A stretch of 64,000 bases of DNA from Stenoxybacter acetivorans DSM 19021 (GTDB taxonomy: Bacteria > Pseudomonadota > Gammaproteobacteria > Burkholderiales > Neisseriaceae). Positions 34,502 through 44,993 of this stretch are shown here, in pieces (the first letter of the stretch is position 1; every line of letters begins with the position of its first letter). Under the pieces are notes generated by a model that was given only the letters and a program-made list of their open reading frames with translations, was not told the DNA's origin and did no database searches. A program made the translations under genes and the position numbers. The DNA is taken from contig NZ_JQKE01000008.1 in the NCBI RefSeq assembly GCF_000745895.1, positions 1 through 64,000 of the forward strand, given 5' to 3'.

Positions 34502-34717
34502 TCAGGGAGTTTGTTTAAGATGGGTGAGAATTTCAACCAATGTTTCTTTAAATACAAAACCAAACACCCCAAAACCCAGCACCAAAAATAATACAAACAT
34601 ACCGGTTTTACCCGCATTGGACTGTTTTCCCAAATTCCAAACGATAAAACCCATAAAAACGATTAGAATAGTCAAACAAATGCGCAATGACCAAGTGGAA
34701 AATTCAGCTTCATTCAT
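34502..34717 (-). CDS. DUF2788 small membrane protein
   Basis: A 71-residue protein with two hydrophobic segments separated by LGKQSNAGKTG. The pattern NEAEFSTWSLRICL, IVWxLGKxSxAGxxG and GFVFKxxLVE matches the DUF2788 family of small inner-membrane proteins. Function is unknown. It precedes yejB by 13 bases, so it probably shares the transcript with yejBEF. Confidence 0.8.
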   Translation of the reverse strand: MNEAEFSTWSLRICLTILIVFMGFIVWNLGKQSNAGKTGMFVLFLVLGFGVFGFVFKETLVEILTHLKQTP

Positions 34718-35021
34718 GATTTATGCTTTCTGGCATGGTTATTTGGTTTAAGTTTGTTTAATAACAGACGCGGCTAGTGTTATATACTTGACATTAAAAC
34801 ATGTCAAACGTAGAATACAAAAATCGCTTTGTTCTTGAAATGAAGAACAGCCCGATATTTTCACGCATTCACAAGCGTTCCCGATTTTACCCGAATTATT
34901 CTTCGCACTCACCCTAATCATCACGTTCATTTTTTATTGTTTTTCAGGCTGCCTGAAAAATAAAACTGTTAAATAATACGTGATTACTCACTAACACTAC
35001 ATTATATCGACTCAATCAAAC
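34718..35021. other. Intergenic region between divergent DUF2788 gene and rho
   Basis: No convincing gene here; a 60-codon minus-strand frame (34748-34930) has no recognisable features. A double uptake sequence is at 34943-34957. The rho promoter should lie in the AT-rich stretch after 34960, but I could not single out a clear -35/-10 pair. Confidence 0.5.
34943..34957. repeat. Dual-dialect uptake sequence TTCAGGCTGCCTGAA
   Basis: This 15-mer reads AGGCTGCCTGAA on the plus strand and AGGCAGCCTGAA on the minus strand. The first is the local dialect and the second the one described for Kingella. The same arrangement recurs at 12456-12470, 31411-31425, 49906-49920, 51149-51163, 59581-59595 and 61509-61523. 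Confidence 0.8.
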
Positions 35022-36281
35022 ATGCACGTTTCTGAATTACAAACCCAACACGTATCCCAATTGCTGGAATTAGCCGAAGAATTGGGCATTGAAAACGCCA
35101 ACCGTTTGCGCAAACAAGATTTAGTATTTGCCATTGTGCGCATCAAAATGAAGCAAGGCGAAAGTTTTACTTGCTCAGGTACTTTGGAAATTCTGCCCGA
35201 CGGCTTTGGTTTTCTGCGCAGTATGGATACCTCTTATTTGGCAGGCCCCGATGATATTTACGTCAGCCCCAGCCAGATTCGCCGCTTTAATCTGCATACA
35301 GGCGATACCATTGAGGGCAGCGTGCGTGTACCAAAAGACAATGAGCGTTATTTCGCATTGGTTCGGCTGGACAAGATCAACGGCGATGCCCCTGATGTCT
35401 GCAAACACAAAATTCTGTTTGAAAACCTCACCCCGCTGTTCCCCAACCGCCAATTTGTACTGGAACGCGACACCCGTGCCGATGAAAATCTCACCAGCCG
35501 TGCCATTGATTTAATCGCGCCGATTGGGTTTGGACAGCGTGCCCTTTTGGTTGCGCCGCCCAAAACCGGTAAAACCGTGATGTTGCAAAACATTGCCCAC
35601 GCCATCACCGCCAATTATCCTGCCGCTGAATTGATTGTACTGTTGATTGACGAACGGCCGGAAGAAGTAACCGACATGATGCGTTCGGTTCGCGGCGAAG
35701 TGGTGTCGTCCACTTTTGATGAGCCCGCCACCCGCCATGTTCAGGTAGCCGAAATGGTGATGGAAAAGGCCAAACGTTTGGTTGAACACAAACGCGATGT
35801 GGTTATCTTGCTGGACTCAATTACCCGTTTGGCACGTGCTTACAACACCGTGATTCCGAGTTCCGGCAAAGTATTAACCGGCGGCGTTGATGCCAACGCC
35901 CTGCACCGCCCGAAACGTTTTTTCGGTGCGGCACGCAACATCGAAGAAGGCGGCTCGCTGACCATTATTGCCACAGCCTTGGTGGAAACCGGTAGCCGCA
36001 TGGATGATGTCATCTACGAGGAATTCAAAGGCACAGGCAATATGGAATTGCATCTTGACCGCCGCATGGCAGAAAAACGCCTGTTTCCCGCGATTAATAT
36101 CAACCGCTCCGGTACACGCCGCGAAGAATTGCTGGTATCCAACGAACAACTGCAAAAAATGTGGTTGTTGCGAAAATTCCTGCACCCGATGGACGACATC
36201 GAAGCCATGGAATTCTTGCGCGAAAAACTCAAAAATTCTAAAAATAATGCTGATTTTTTTGATTTGATGCGTGGTCGTTAA
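35022..36281 (+). CDS. rho: Transcription termination factor Rho
   Basis: A 419-residue RNA-dependent helicase. The N-terminal Rho_N helix domain starts [23 protein letters not shown]-like, then the cold-shock RNA-binding fold (about 50-125, with DGFGFLRS and [10 protein letters not shown]), Walker A APPKTGKT at about residue 181, Walker [15 protein letters not shown], the Q-loop [11 protein letters not shown] and R-loop segment. It has normal length and no insertion domain. It is monocistronic, with a strong terminator downstream. Confidence 0.96.
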   Translation: MHVSELQTQHVSQLLELAEELGIENANRLRKQDLVFAIVRIKMKQGESFTCSGTLEILPDGFGFLRSMDTSYLAGPDDIYVSPSQIRRFNLHTGDTIEGSVRVPKDNERYFALVRLDKINGDAPDVCKHKILFENLTPLFPNRQFVLERDTRADENLTSRAIDLIAPIGFGQRALLVAPPKTGKTVMLQNIAHAITANYPAAELIVLLIDERPEEVTDMMRSVRGEVVSSTFDEPATRHVQVAEMVMEKAKRLVEHKRDVVILLDSITRLARAYNTVIPSSGKVLTGGVDANALHRPKRFFGAARNIEEGGSLTIIATALVETGSRMDDVIYEEFKGTGNMELHLDRRMAEKRLFPAININRSGTRREELLVSNEQLQKMWLLRKFLHPMDDIEAMEFLREKLKNSKNNADFFDLMRGR

Positions 36282-36392
36282 GAAAAATAAACCTCAGTAC
36301 ATTCATACCACTATTTGCTTTTGTGCAAAAAAAGCAATGTATCAATCTGTTTTTGAAAATTATTAAACCATAAAATCAATTTATCATACATG

Positions 36393-36428
36393 AAAAAAGC
36401 CGGATTATTGAATAATCCGGCTTTTTTA
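36393..36428. terminator. Bidirectional terminator between rho and hfq
   Basis: AAAAAGCCGGATTATT and AATAATCCGGCTTTTT pair perfectly around a single G (about 17 bp including A/U pairs). It serves both convergent genes. Confidence 0.9.
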
Positions 36429-36454
36429 TAATGGCTGCAATTAATGAATATTTA

Positions 36455-36712
36455 TTATTCGCTTACTTCAGGTGCAATCGCTTTACTTTCCTGCTGCAAA
36501 CTGACGGCTCGTGCCGGCACAATCGTCGAAATCGCGTGTTTATACACCATTTGCGTTACCGAAGTATTGCGCAACAGCACGACATACTGGTCGAAAGACT
36601 CCACCTGCCCTTGTAATTTAATGCCGTTTACCAAATAAATAGAAACAGGCACATGCTCCTTGCGCAAGGCGTTTAAAAAAGGATCTTGTAACATTTGTCC
36701 TTTAGCGGTCAT
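36455..36712 (-). CDS. hfq: RNA chaperone Hfq
   Basis: An 85-residue Sm-like protein that helps small RNAs pair with mRNAs. Sm1 ([25 protein letters not shown]) and Sm2 ([12 protein letters not shown]) are intact, with the distal-face and rim residues conserved and a short C-terminal tail. Two ATGs exist (36718 and 36712). The second is chosen, because GGAG lies seven bases before it but only one base before the first. It lies upstream of nothing else and downstream of der on the same strand. Confidence 0.95.
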   Translation of the reverse strand: MTAKGQMLQDPFLNALRKEHVPVSIYLVNGIKLQGQVESFDQYVVLLRNTSVTQMVYKHAISTIVPARAVSLQQESKAIAPEVSE

Positions 36713-36797
36713 CTTCATACTCCGTTTTTAATTTTCGTGTTTTGTTATGTATTGAGTATTTCTGTTTACCCAACTGCGTTTCGGCAATCGTAGCACA

Positions 36798-38252
36798 TTA
36801 ACGCGCATTTGTTTTCTTCGCACTTGCTTTATTTTTACGCTTTACTTGCTTTTTCACTTGCTTATGTTCTTCGCGCTTGGCAATGCGGTTGCTCAAAGTT
36901 ACCCTGCGCAGCGGTTTTTTGGGTTTGGTGTCGGTTTCTTCATACGGATTTTCACCCACATTATACTGAATGCGTAGCGGCGTTCCCTGAAGGTTAAACG
37001 CTTTGCGGAATGTTTGTGTTAAATAGCGGGTGTATGCATCAGAAATATGCTGCAAAGCGTTGCCGTGAATAACAATAATCGGCGGATTCATGCCTCCTTG
37101 GTGGGCATAACGCATTTTCGGGCGCACCAAGCCGGCACGCGGCGGTTGCTGCCGCTCCACCGCACTTTGCAGCACCCGCGTGATTTTGGGTGTGGACATT
37201 TTGGTCATCGCGGCATCATAAGCTGCCTGAATGGAATCAAATAAGCCGTCTATCCCTCGTCCATGCAACGCCGATACATAATGAAACCGAGCAAATTCCA
37301 AGAAATACAGCTTTCGGGCAATATCACGCTTTATTTGCTCTTTACGTTCTTCGCTGATGTTATCCCACTTATTCACCGCCACGACCAATGCCCGCCCAGC
37401 TTCCAAGGCAAAACCCGCAATGGTGGCATCTTGATCGGCAATGTCTTGCTGTGCATCCAGCACCAACACCGCCACATTGGCGGCTTCCACCGCTTGCATG
37501 GCTTTAATCACCGAGAATTTTTCAACGGCTTCGTCCACTTTGCCTCGGCGGCGCACACCTGCGGTATCGATGATGGTAAACGGTTTACCGCCGCGCTCAA
37601 AATCAATGTGGATGCTGTCGCGGGTGGTTCCCGCCATATCAAATGTAATAACTCTTTCTTCACCCAAGATGGTATTGACCAAAGTGGATTTGCCCACATT
37701 CGGACGGCCAATCACCGCAAACACAGGGTGCTTTTCAACGCGTTCTTCTTCTGCCGCATCAGGGAAATGCGCCAATACGATTTCGATTAAATCATAAACA
37801 CCATCACCGTGCGCACCGGAAATCACCAAAGGTTCGCCCAATGCCAATTCATAAAATTCTGCCGCCAGCACTGCCTGATTACCGCCCTCACCTTTATTAA
37901 CTGCCAAAAACACCGGACGCGGGCTTTGACGTAAACGGTTGGCAATGATTTTATCCTGCGGCGTGATTCCTGCTCGTGCGTCCACCAAAAACACCACCGC
38001 ATCGGCTTCATCAATGGCTTGCAAGGTGTGTTTTGCCATTTCATACAAAATGCCGCTGTCCACCACCGGTTCAAAACCACCGGTATCCACTGCCAAATAA
38101 GGCTTACTGCCTACGCGTCCATGTCCGTAATGACGGTCACGGGTCAGCCCTGGCAAATCCGCCACCAGTGCATCACGGCTGCGGGTTAAACGATTAAACA
38201 AGGTGGATTTACCCACATTGGGGCGGCCAACTAAGGCAATGGTTGGTTTCAT
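36798..38252 (-). CDS. der: Ribosome assembly GTPase Der
   Basis: A 484-residue protein with two tandem G domains ([14 protein letters not shown] near residue 8 and [13 protein letters not shown] near 185; DLPGLTRD and DMAGTTRD switch regions; NKGE and NKWD specificity motifs) and a KH-like C-terminal domain ending in a Lys-rich tail ([14 protein letters not shown]). It acts in 50S subunit maturation. It sits between murE and hfq on the same strand. Confidence 0.95.
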   Translation of the reverse strand: MKPTIALVGRPNVGKSTLFNRLTRSRDALVADLPGLTRDRHYGHGRVGSKPYLAVDTGGFEPVVDSGILYEMAKHTLQAIDEADAVVFLVDARAGITPQDKIIANRLRQSPRPVFLAVNKGEGGNQAVLAAEFYELALGEPLVISGAHGDGVYDLIEIVLAHFPDAAEEERVEKHPVFAVIGRPNVGKSTLVNTILGEERVITFDMAGTTRDSIHIDFERGGKPFTIIDTAGVRRRGKVDEAVEKFSVIKAMQAVEAANVAVLVLDAQQDIADQDATIAGFALEAGRALVVAVNKWDNISEERKEQIKRDIARKLYFLEFARFHYVSALHGRGIDGLFDSIQAAYDAAMTKMSTPKITRVLQSAVERQQPPRAGLVRPKMRYAHQGGMNPPIIVIHGNALQHISDAYTRYLTQTFRKAFNLQGTPLRIQYNVGENPYEETDTKPKKPLRRVTLSNRIAKREEHKQVKKQVKRKNKASAKKTNAR

Positions 38253-38304
38253 ATTATTTTGTGTCTTTCAGGCAGCCTGCTTCAGGCTGCTTTTAATCAT
38301 TCAT

Positions 38305-39789
38305 TTAATGCGTGTTTCGCTTTTGTAATGCAGCCGCTGCCGCTTCAAAATCAGAAAAATGATGTTTTTCACCATTGATGTCTTGATAAGTTTCATGCCC
38401 TTTGCCGGCAATCAACACCACATCAGATACGCCGGCGTGTTCAACGGCGTATTCTATGGCAAGCTGACGATCAGCTTCTACCAAAACAGGATTGGGCACA
38501 GCAGGCAAAATATCGGCAATGATTTGCAGAGGTTCTTCGCGGCGCGGATTATCGCTGGTGATAACAACACAGTCTGCACTTGATACTGCTGCCGCACCCA
38601 TCAGCGGCCGTTTGCCTCGGTCGCGATTGCCGCCGCAGCCGAAAACGCACCACAGTTTTGCACCTTTCGGTTTGATTTCCTGCAAGGTGGATAAAGCCTT
38701 TTCGAGCGCATCAGGGGTATGTGCATAATCCACCACAATTAAAGGCTGATTATCACCCATGAGGCAGTCCATGCGTCCGGTAGCCGGGTGAATTTGTGCC
38801 AAGGCAATCAACACTTCAGGCAGCCCAAAACCTTCAGCACACAACACACCCACGCAAGCGGCTAAGTTTTGCGCATTAAACCTGCCCAAAAGATGCGTTT
38901 TTACTTCACCTTCGCCCCAAGGCGTGGTCAAACCAATATTCATACCGCTGGCGGCTGCCTGAAAATGGCTGATACAAATATCCGCATCTTCGGCAAATCC
39001 GTAACTCAATACCGTTAATTCCGAATATTGGCTGCGCAAATGTGCCGCCAGCTGCCGCCCGAATGGATCATCAATATTGATGACGGCATGACGCAAACCC
39101 TGCCAGCTGAATAATTTGGCTTTACTTTCACCATAACTGGCCATGTCGCCGTGGTAATCCAAATGATCGCGGGTAAGATTGGTGAACACGGCGGTTTTAA
39201 ACGGCACACCAATGACACGATGTTGTTCCAAGCCATGACTGGACACCTCCATTGCCACGGCTTTTGCACCCTCACACACAAACCGCATCAGCCACGACTG
39301 CACGGAAACCGCATCTAATGTTGTGTGGGTACTGCTTTGCAGATGCTGCCAATAGCCGTTGCCCACCGTTCCCATGATGCCACAGCGTTTGCCCAATAAG
39401 TCGGCAGCCTGAGCCAACCACTGGCTGACTGAGGTTTTGCCGTTGGTGCCGGTGATGCCCCATACGCTCAATTGTTTGCCGGGTATGCCATAACACGCTG
39501 CCGCCAGCAAACCGACTTGTTTACTCAAATTCGGCACGCCCAAATTCGGCACATTCCATTCAGCCTGCCACACAAAACCGCCGTCACTGTCCCAGAACAC
39601 AAAGGCTGCCCCGCGCGAAACAGCATCAGCAATATAGCCGCGTCCATCGGTATATTCACCCTGACATGCCACAAAAACATTACCACGCTCTATTCGTCGG
39701 CTGTCTGCGTGTAAACGCCGTCCGACAATTTGATCGTAAATATCGGCAGGTAACTCAAAATTCGGCAGCGGGTATGATTGGGGGAACAT
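38305..39789 (-). CDS. murE: UDP-MurNAc-L-Ala-D-Glu:meso-diaminopimelate ligase MurE
   Basis: A 494-residue cytosolic Mur ligase adding meso-diaminopimelate to the peptidoglycan stem peptide. ATP motif GITGTNGKTS near residue 112, the HSR-like segment LHADSRR, and DNPRREEP, the DNPR motif that marks specificity for diaminopimelate over lysine. It lies between ftsI and der; murF, which usually follows murE in the dcw cluster, is not here. Confidence 0.95.
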   Translation of the reverse strand: MFPQSYPLPNFELPADIYDQIVGRRLHADSRRIERGNVFVACQGEYTDGRGYIADAVSRGAAFVFWDSDGGFVWQAEWNVPNLGVPNLSKQVGLLAAACYGIPGKQLSVWGITGTNGKTSVSQWLAQAADLLGKRCGIMGTVGNGYWQHLQSSTHTTLDAVSVQSWLMRFVCEGAKAVAMEVSSHGLEQHRVIGVPFKTAVFTNLTRDHLDYHGDMASYGESKAKLFSWQGLRHAVINIDDPFGRQLAAHLRSQYSELTVLSYGFAEDADICISHFQAAASGMNIGLTTPWGEGEVKTHLLGRFNAQNLAACVGVLCAEGFGLPEVLIALAQIHPATGRMDCLMGDNQPLIVVDYAHTPDALEKALSTLQEIKPKGAKLWCVFGCGGNRDRGKRPLMGAAAVSSADCVVITSDNPRREEPLQIIADILPAVPNPVLVEADRQLAIEYAVEHAGVSDVVLIAGKGHETYQDINGEKHHFSDFEAAAAALQKRNTH

Positions 39790-40079
39790 AATGTTTTCTC
39801 AAACAAAAAGGCTCTCAGGCTGCCTGAAACACGCCAATTGTGATGTGCATTAACGGCTGCCTGTCTGTTTTGACGGATTATTTTTCAGCTGGGTTGATTT
39901 GCTGTTTCCATGCTTACTTGAAAATCAATTTGCATTCAACAGCAAATCAGCACTCAACACACAGGAATGACAAAATTTTTCATTCCGCCTGATTGAATGC
40001 CGATTATTCTGTTTACTCATTATTCAGGTGTGTATTCTACCTGTTTTTTGAAGAACTTTCGTGAAAATACAAAATAGCA
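39790..40079. other. Gap between ftsI and murE
   Basis: No gene or RNA seen in these 290 bases. It contains one exact uptake sequence (39817-39828). The size of the gap suggests murE has its own promoter, but none stands out. Confidence 0.5.
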
Positions 40080-41825
40080 TTATCGTTGCGCCAATACGCG
40101 CGATTTATTGGCAGCTGGCATATCCGGCAACACACCTAAAAGATTCAAGCTGCCTGCCATCACATTCTTGAACACGGGACCGGACACCACACCGGCGTAA
40201 TAACCATTGGCACTGGGTTCATCAATATTCACCGCCACAATAACACGCGGATTATCCGCCGGCGCGAAACCCACAAATGTTGCCATGTGTTTATTTTCGG
40301 CATATTGTCCATTGACTAATTTACGCGCCGTGCCGGTTTTACCCGCTACTTTAAAGCCGGATATTGCGCCTTGTGTTCCCGTACCGCCTCGTTCGGTTAC
40401 CGCTGCCAGCATTTTTCGCATCTGCCGCGCGGTTTCTTCTTGAGTTATCGGTTCACCTTTTGGGATATTGTCCAGCTTCACAAAACTCACCGGCAATAAT
40501 CTGCCGTCATTAGTAAAAATAGTATAAGCCCGCGCCAATTGCAATAAGCTGGCTTGTACGCCGTAACCATACGACATGGTTGCCTGATCAATCGGCCTCC
40601 ATTGATGCCAATCACGCAATTTTCCTCGTGTTTCTCCCGGAAAATCTGACTTTATGGATTCACCAAAACCAACCGCTCGGTAAAATTGATGCATTTGCTC
40701 CGGACGAAACAGCGCAGACAATTTACTCGTGCCGACATTAGATGATTTTTGAATCACACCGCTCACATCTAAAGAAGCATAATCATGCGTATCACTAATG
40801 CGTTTGCTGCCAATAAAATACGGGCGCGTATCCAAGCGGGTTTGCGGAAAAACCTTGCCTGAATCCAAGGCTTTGGCAACGGCAAACGGTTTCATCACAC
40901 TGCCCAGCTCAAACTGGTCGGTTAATGCACGGTTTCGGCGGCTTTCGCCATCGCTGTTGTTTAGCTGATTGGGGTTATATGTCGGCGCGTTTACCAATGC
41001 CAACACCTCGCCCGTTTTGGCATCTAATACCACCACACTACCCGCCTTGGCTTGATAATGCGCCATCGCTTTGTTCAATTCAGCATAAGCCAAAGATTGA
41101 ATGCGCTGGTCCAAAGATAAAAACAAATCACTGCCGTTTTGCGGCGCACGGTTGTGAACCGAGTTCAAGCTGTCAACAACATTGCCTCTGTTGTCGCGCA
41201 AAATTGCTTTCACACCATCTTGCCCATGCAGGGTATTTTCGTAGGCCGATTCCAAGCCCTCTTGCCCCACCCCGTCAATATTGGTAAAACCGATTACGTG
41301 AGCAAATACCTCACCGCTCAGATAGTGCCGTTTACTCTCTTTCTCAAAAGCCAAGCCCGGGATATTCAATGCCTCTATTTGACGGCGGGTTTCAATCGGC
41401 AACTGCCGTTTCAGACTCACATATGCTTTATTTTTCTGGCTTAAGCGGTCACGCAAAGTATCGGTCGGTACACCAATCAATGCCGACAATTGAGCCAACC
41501 GCTTATCATCAGGCAATTGAGTTATTTGTTCAGGATTGGCATACAAGGTATCCACGGGCACACTAATCGCCAAATCTTCTCCATTGCGATCATGGATAGC
41601 ACCGCGCGCTGCCATCAGCGAAATGGTACGCATCACCCGATTATTACTCTCTGCCGCCAGCTTGGGGTGCTCAACAACTTGTAAATAAGAACCTTGTATC
41701 AGCAAAGCAGTAAACAGCAACACCAAAAACAGCAGCACCCATTTAATGCGATGGTTTTCCGGCGATATGGCTGGTTTTGGCCTTTCAGACAGCATTTGCG
41801 GCTTATAGTCGTTTTTGATTAACAT
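40080..41825 (-). CDS. ftsI: Septal peptidoglycan transpeptidase FtsI (PBP2/PenA)
   Basis: A 581-residue class B penicillin-binding protein anchored by one membrane segment (about residues 28-48). The dimerisation domain has [13 protein letters not shown], and the transpeptidase domain shows the active-site GSVMKPF (Ser-X-X-Lys), SSN, and KTGTA motifs. In neisseriae this protein, PenA, is the target of penicillins and cephalosporins; I see a normal wild-type-like active site but did not check resistance positions. Follows ftsL by 100 bases. Confidence 0.95.
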   Translation of the reverse strand: MLIKNDYKPQMLSERPKPAISPENHRIKWVLLFLVLLFTALLIQGSYLQVVEHPKLAAESNNRVMRTISLMAARGAIHDRNGEDLAISVPVDTLYANPEQITQLPDDKRLAQLSALIGVPTDTLRDRLSQKNKAYVSLKRQLPIETRRQIEALNIPGLAFEKESKRHYLSGEVFAHVIGFTNIDGVGQEGLESAYENTLHGQDGVKAILRDNRGNVVDSLNSVHNRAPQNGSDLFLSLDQRIQSLAYAELNKAMAHYQAKAGSVVVLDAKTGEVLALVNAPTYNPNQLNNSDGESRRNRALTDQFELGSVMKPFAVAKALDSGKVFPQTRLDTRPYFIGSKRISDTHDYASLDVSGVIQKSSNVGTSKLSALFRPEQMHQFYRAVGFGESIKSDFPGETRGKLRDWHQWRPIDQATMSYGYGVQASLLQLARAYTIFTNDGRLLPVSFVKLDNIPKGEPITQEETARQMRKMLAAVTERGGTGTQGAISGFKVAGKTGTARKLVNGQYAENKHMATFVGFAPADNPRVIVAVNIDEPSANGYYAGVVSGPVFKNVMAGSLNLLGVLPDMPAANKSRVLAQR

Positions 41826-41925
41826 GGCATTAAAACCTGTTGTTTCTTTCTTCGTGTCCGTTTAACGAGCAATCATTATGACTGCCAACATATTTACAAC
41901 CATTTGAAGTAATTGATAATTGGGA

Positions 41926-42195
41926 TTATCTTCCCAAGACTGCATCAATGATTCGCGTTTCACCCAACCCGGGCAAATGCAACTGCTGCTTGGCGGCATT
42001 CGCTTGAATCAAATGCGATTCAGACAATTGTGCTTGCGCCAACTTCAAACGATTAAAATCTTCGTTCAGCAACACTTCTTTTCTCTGCTCTTTTAACAAT
42101 TGCACATAGGCCTGACTCAAATCAGAGCGCATATGAACCATTGCAAAGCCGGAAACCAACGTTAAAACATACAGTGCCAAATTCAATTTACCCAT
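41926..42195 (-). CDS. ftsL: Cell division protein FtsL
   Basis: An 89-residue bitopic membrane protein: short cytoplasmic start [11 protein letters not shown], one membrane segment, and a periplasmic coiled coil ([19 protein letters not shown]). It forms the FtsQLB complex. The start at 42193-42195 lies eight bases inside the end of rsmH, the usual coupling. The longer frame upstream only shadows rsmH. Confidence 0.88.
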   Translation of the reverse strand: MGKLNLALYVLTLVSGFAMVHMRSDLSQAYVQLLKEQRKEVLLNEDFNRLKLAQAQLSESHLIQANAAKQQLHLPGLGETRIIDAVLGR

Positions 42196-43147
42196 AAAAC
42201 ACCCCCTCTGTCCGCTCCGCCGTCCGCAGTACTGCGGAACGGGCACGCGGATTGCCCTCAATTTCTGCCGATGTTGCCCGCACGGCTTTGCCGACTAAGC
42301 GCAAAGGCGGCTGCTCGCGATCGGCTTCTTTCACTGCTGCCCAGCGTGGTAAAGGCGCGGGCGTGCTGTGTTGACGCATAAACTGTTTGACAATGCGATC
42401 TTCTAAAGAATGAAATGCAATCACCACTAACCGTCCGCCTACTTTCAGGCAGCCTGCGGCTTGCGGCAGCACCGCGCTGATTTCTTCCAATTCACGGTTA
42501 ATAAAAATACGAATGGCTTGGAAAGTACGTGTTGCCGGATCTTGTCCGCGTTCGCGGGTTTTTACATTTCTTGCCGCCAAACGTGCTAATTGTGCAGTGG
42601 TGGTCAATGGTGTAACGCTGCGCTCGGCAACAATCGCCCGTGCAATTTGACGGCTAAACCGTTCCTCACCGTAATTTTTAATCACTTCTTGTATGTCTGC
42701 TTCATCGGCACTGTTTAACCACTCTTTTGCCGACATGCCGCGTGTGGTATCCATACGCATATCTAAAGGCGCATCAAACCGAAAACTGAAACCGCGATCA
42801 GCCTCATCGATTTGCGGTGATGACACACCCAAATCAAACAATGATCCGTCTATTTTTTCGATATTGCGTTGTGCCAATGCGGATTGCAGCTGCGCAAAAC
42901 CATCGTGTATCACCGTTACGCGTTTATCTTGTGCTGCCAACTCATTTGCCGCCGCAATCGCTTGCGGGTCTTTATCGAATACCAGCAGACGCCCTGCCGC
43001 ACCCAATTGAGTCAAAATCAAGCGCGAATGCCCGCCGCGCCCGAATGTACCGTCCACATAAACGCCGTCGGCATAAATATTCAACGCGGCAACCGCCTCA
43101 TGCAGCAATACGGTGATGTGTTGGTATGTTTGTTTGGCTTCACTCAT
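42188..43147 (-). CDS. rsmH: 16S rRNA m4C1402 methyltransferase RsmH (MraW)
   Basis: A 319-residue SAM-dependent enzyme that N4-methylates C1402, the same nucleotide modified by RsmI encoded earlier in this window. Motifs: [11 protein letters not shown] (SAM site), [34 protein letters not shown] and [14 protein letters not shown]. Its ATG overlaps the mraZ stop by ATGA. Confidence 0.95.
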   Translation of the reverse strand: MSEAKQTYQHITVLLHEAVAALNIYADGVYVDGTFGRGGHSRLILTQLGAAGRLLVFDKDPQAIAAANELAAQDKRVTVIHDGFAQLQSALAQRNIEKIDGSLFDLGVSSPQIDEADRGFSFRFDAPLDMRMDTTRGMSAKEWLNSADEADIQEVIKNYGEERFSRQIARAIVAERSVTPLTTTAQLARLAARNVKTRERGQDPATRTFQAIRIFINRELEEISAVLPQAAGCLKVGGRLVVIAFHSLEDRIVKQFMRQHSTPAPLPRWAAVKEADREQPPLRLVGKAVRATSAEIEGNPRARSAVLRTAERTEGVFYG

Positions 43148-43599
43148 AGTTGTAATTGGGTTTTACTCAATTCAGCGGCAAGCATATCTTCGTCCATATC
43201 CAAAGCAGCATTGTTTTGCTCTTCCCAACATGCTCTGCCCCACACTTCCAAACGGTTGGAACGCCCAACCACATACACTTCTTTATCAAACGCCATCAAT
43301 CGGCGCAGATTCGGCGACAACAACACCCGCCCCGCACTGTCTAATTCCACGGTATCGGCATTGTGCAGCAATAAATTTTGATACGCCTGCAACACCTTAT
43401 TGCCTGCTGTAGGTAATGCCAAAAGCTGCGATTCAACTGTTCTCCATTGTGTTTCCGGATACAGCAATAAATGCGTGCGCCGCTCCAAAGTAGCGACCAA
43501 AACCGAAGAATAATGGCGCGCCAACAGATCGCGGAATTTGGCGGGAATTGCCAAACGCCCCTTGCTGTCAATGCTTAATTCATACGCGCCGCCAAACAT
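43144..43599 (-). CDS. mraZ: Transcriptional regulator MraZ
   Basis: A 151-residue protein with two AbrB-like SpoVT folds, each with the DxKGRLxIPxKFR / [13 protein letters not shown] motif (residues about 11-24 and 88-100). MraZ forms a ring and represses its own dcw operon. The upstream region holds a strong promoter overlapped by 10-bp-spaced repeats that fit its operator. Confidence 0.94.
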   Translation of the reverse strand: MFGGAYELSIDSKGRLAIPAKFRDLLARHYSSVLVATLERRTHLLLYPETQWRTVESQLLALPTAGNKVLQAYQNLLLHNADTVELDSAGRVLLSPNLRRLMAFDKEVYVVGRSNRLEVWGRACWEEQNNAALDMDEDMLAAELSKTQLQL

Positions 43600-43648
43600 G
43601 TTTCAGCCTTATGTTTCGTCAATCCAAAACCACACGGTGTCAAATATA

Positions 43649-43694
43649 CCCCACTTCTCGATACTTTTCGACACTTTATAACACTTTGCCCCAC
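43649..43694 (-). promoter_or_regulatory. MraZ operator: five direct repeats at 10-base spacing
   Basis: On the minus strand the sequence runs GTGGGGCAAA, GTGTTATAAA, GTGTCGAAAA, GTATCGAGAA, GTGGGG. Read as AAAGTG boxes it fits the MraZ boxes described in mycoplasmas, and the GTGGG ends fit the TGGGN repeats bound by E. coli MraZ. The array overlaps the -10 and start region, ideal for autorepression. Confidence 0.75.
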
Positions 43695-43722
43695 TATAAA
43701 TGAACAAACCGTTTTAAGTCAA
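43693..43722 (-). promoter_or_regulatory. Sigma70 promoter of the mraZ-led dcw operon
   Basis: TTGACT (43717-43722) and TATAGT (43693-43698) on the minus strand, 18 bases apart. The predicted start near 43686 lies inside the MraZ repeats, about 87 bases before the mraZ ATG. Confidence 0.7.
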
Positions 43723-43774
43723 TGTTAATTAAATAGTTTAAGTAAGTAATAATTTTTTAAGCAGCAGATAAAAC

Positions 43775-43805
43775 TCAGGCTGCCTGAATTTTCAGGCAGC
43801 CTGAG
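43775..43805. repeat. Inverted pair of uptake sequences
   Basis: CTCAGGCTGCCTGAA and TTCAGGCAGCCTGAG form a perfect 15-bp inverted repeat with a 1-2 base loop. Such pairs often act as terminators in Neisseria, but this one lies between divergent mraZ and rph and has no T-run, so it would not terminate either gene. Confidence 0.8.
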
Positions 43806-43940
43806 TACCGCAAAACCGCATCACAAAAATCAACCAAACACTTGTCTTTTCTTATCGGCAGCCGCAGATGCACGGTTGGTAAAAACCTGTTATTGTGCAT
43901 ACTGAACACACCATATATTTTTATTTACAGCAAAATTTCT

Positions 43941-44672
43941 ATGAACAACACCCCTTTTATCCGCAGCACCCGCGCCAACAACGCCATGCGTGAAGTGCGC
44001 ATCACACCCAACTTCCTCCCCCACGCAGACGGTTCTTGCCTCATAGAATTCGGCAACACCAAAGTGATTTGTACCGCCAGCATTGACCCGAATGTGCCGC
44101 CATTTTTACGCGGCAAAAATCAAGGTTGGATAACGGCAGAATACGGTATGTTGCCTGCCGCCACCGCCACTCGAACACGCCGTGAAGCCGCCGCAGGGAA
44201 ACAAGGCGGGCGCACCCAAGAAATCCAACGCTTAATCGGCCGCTCTTTACGTGCGGTAACCGACCTGACACTATTGGGTGAACGGCAAATTCTGATTGAC
44301 TGCGATGTTATTCAGGCTGACGGCGGCACACGCACAGCAGCAATCACCGGTGCATTTATTGCCTTAAAAATGGCAATTATGCGATTGACTGAACAAAAAG
44401 TGATACCAACCAATCCCACTCGCGAAGCACTTGCCGCCGTATCTGTGGGTGTGGTCGGCGGTATGCCGTTACTTGATTTAGACTACCCCGAAGATTCCGG
44501 CTGTGATTGTGATGTCAATATTGTTATGACCGCTTCGGGCAAGCTGATTGAAATTCAAGGAACGGCGGAGGGCGCACCATTTGACTTAAACACTTTGCAG
44601 CAATTGATTGATTTGGCAAAAAAAGGCATTCAAGAATTACTGATTAAACAACAGGAAATTTTGAATACATAA
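43941..44672 (+). CDS. rph: Ribonuclease PH
   Basis: A 243-residue phosphorolytic 3'-5' exoribonuclease that trims tRNA 3' ends. It has an RStRxNxAMREV start, [45 protein letters not shown]-like catalytic region (residues about 60-105) with the phosphate-binding Arg, and LDLDYPEDS near residue 180. ATG at 43941 is chosen over an upstream frame start because the family begins just before the [12 protein letters not shown] segment. Monocistronic. Confidence 0.94.
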   Translation: MNNTPFIRSTRANNAMREVRITPNFLPHADGSCLIEFGNTKVICTASIDPNVPPFLRGKNQGWITAEYGMLPAATATRTRREAAAGKQGGRTQEIQRLIGRSLRAVTDLTLLGERQILIDCDVIQADGGTRTAAITGAFIALKMAIMRLTEQKVIPTNPTREALAAVSVGVVGGMPLLDLDYPEDSGCDCDVNIVMTASGKLIEIQGTAEGAPFDLNTLQQLIDLAKKGIQELLIKQQEILNT

Positions 44673-44993
44673 CAAATACGCTTCAGCAATGAATAAACCG
44701 CCTGATTGTTTATTAAAAAGCTTCGGTGAATTGTTAAAACAAATCAAGGCAATTGAAATAGTAATGTGAGCGATTGTACTGAATAGGCAAATCAGCTTAA
44801 ACTATTTGGTATAACTACGGCATATTCAACAGTTCATTAACGCAACCTACATCTACATCTGTGGCTGCCTGAAAATCAATACGCCGGCAACGGCTGGGTA
44901 AAACACAAAACAAACCTGCCGCAATACAATCAATAACAATATCAAATATCTTATGATAAAACCCACAATAAAAATATCAAACAGGACACAACC
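44673..44993. other. Intergenic region before fdnG
   Basis: AT-rich, no gene seen. One near-exact uptake sequence (TGGCTGCCTGAA) is at about 44863-44874. The fdn promoter should be here; AGGACA precedes the fdnG ATG as ribosome-binding site. I see no confident FNR or NarP site. Confidence 0.45.

Noticed and set aside
34748-34930. 60-codon minus-strand frame upstream of the DUF2788 gene
   Set aside because: No start signal, no motif, and low-complexity AT-rich composition.
37263-37790. 175-codon antisense frame inside der
   Set aside because: der is fully supported by its two G domains; the antisense product is His/Asn-rich as expected of a shadow.
43775-43805. Inverted uptake pair as a terminator
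   Set aside because: It lies between divergent promoters and has no T-run, so there is no transcript for it to end.
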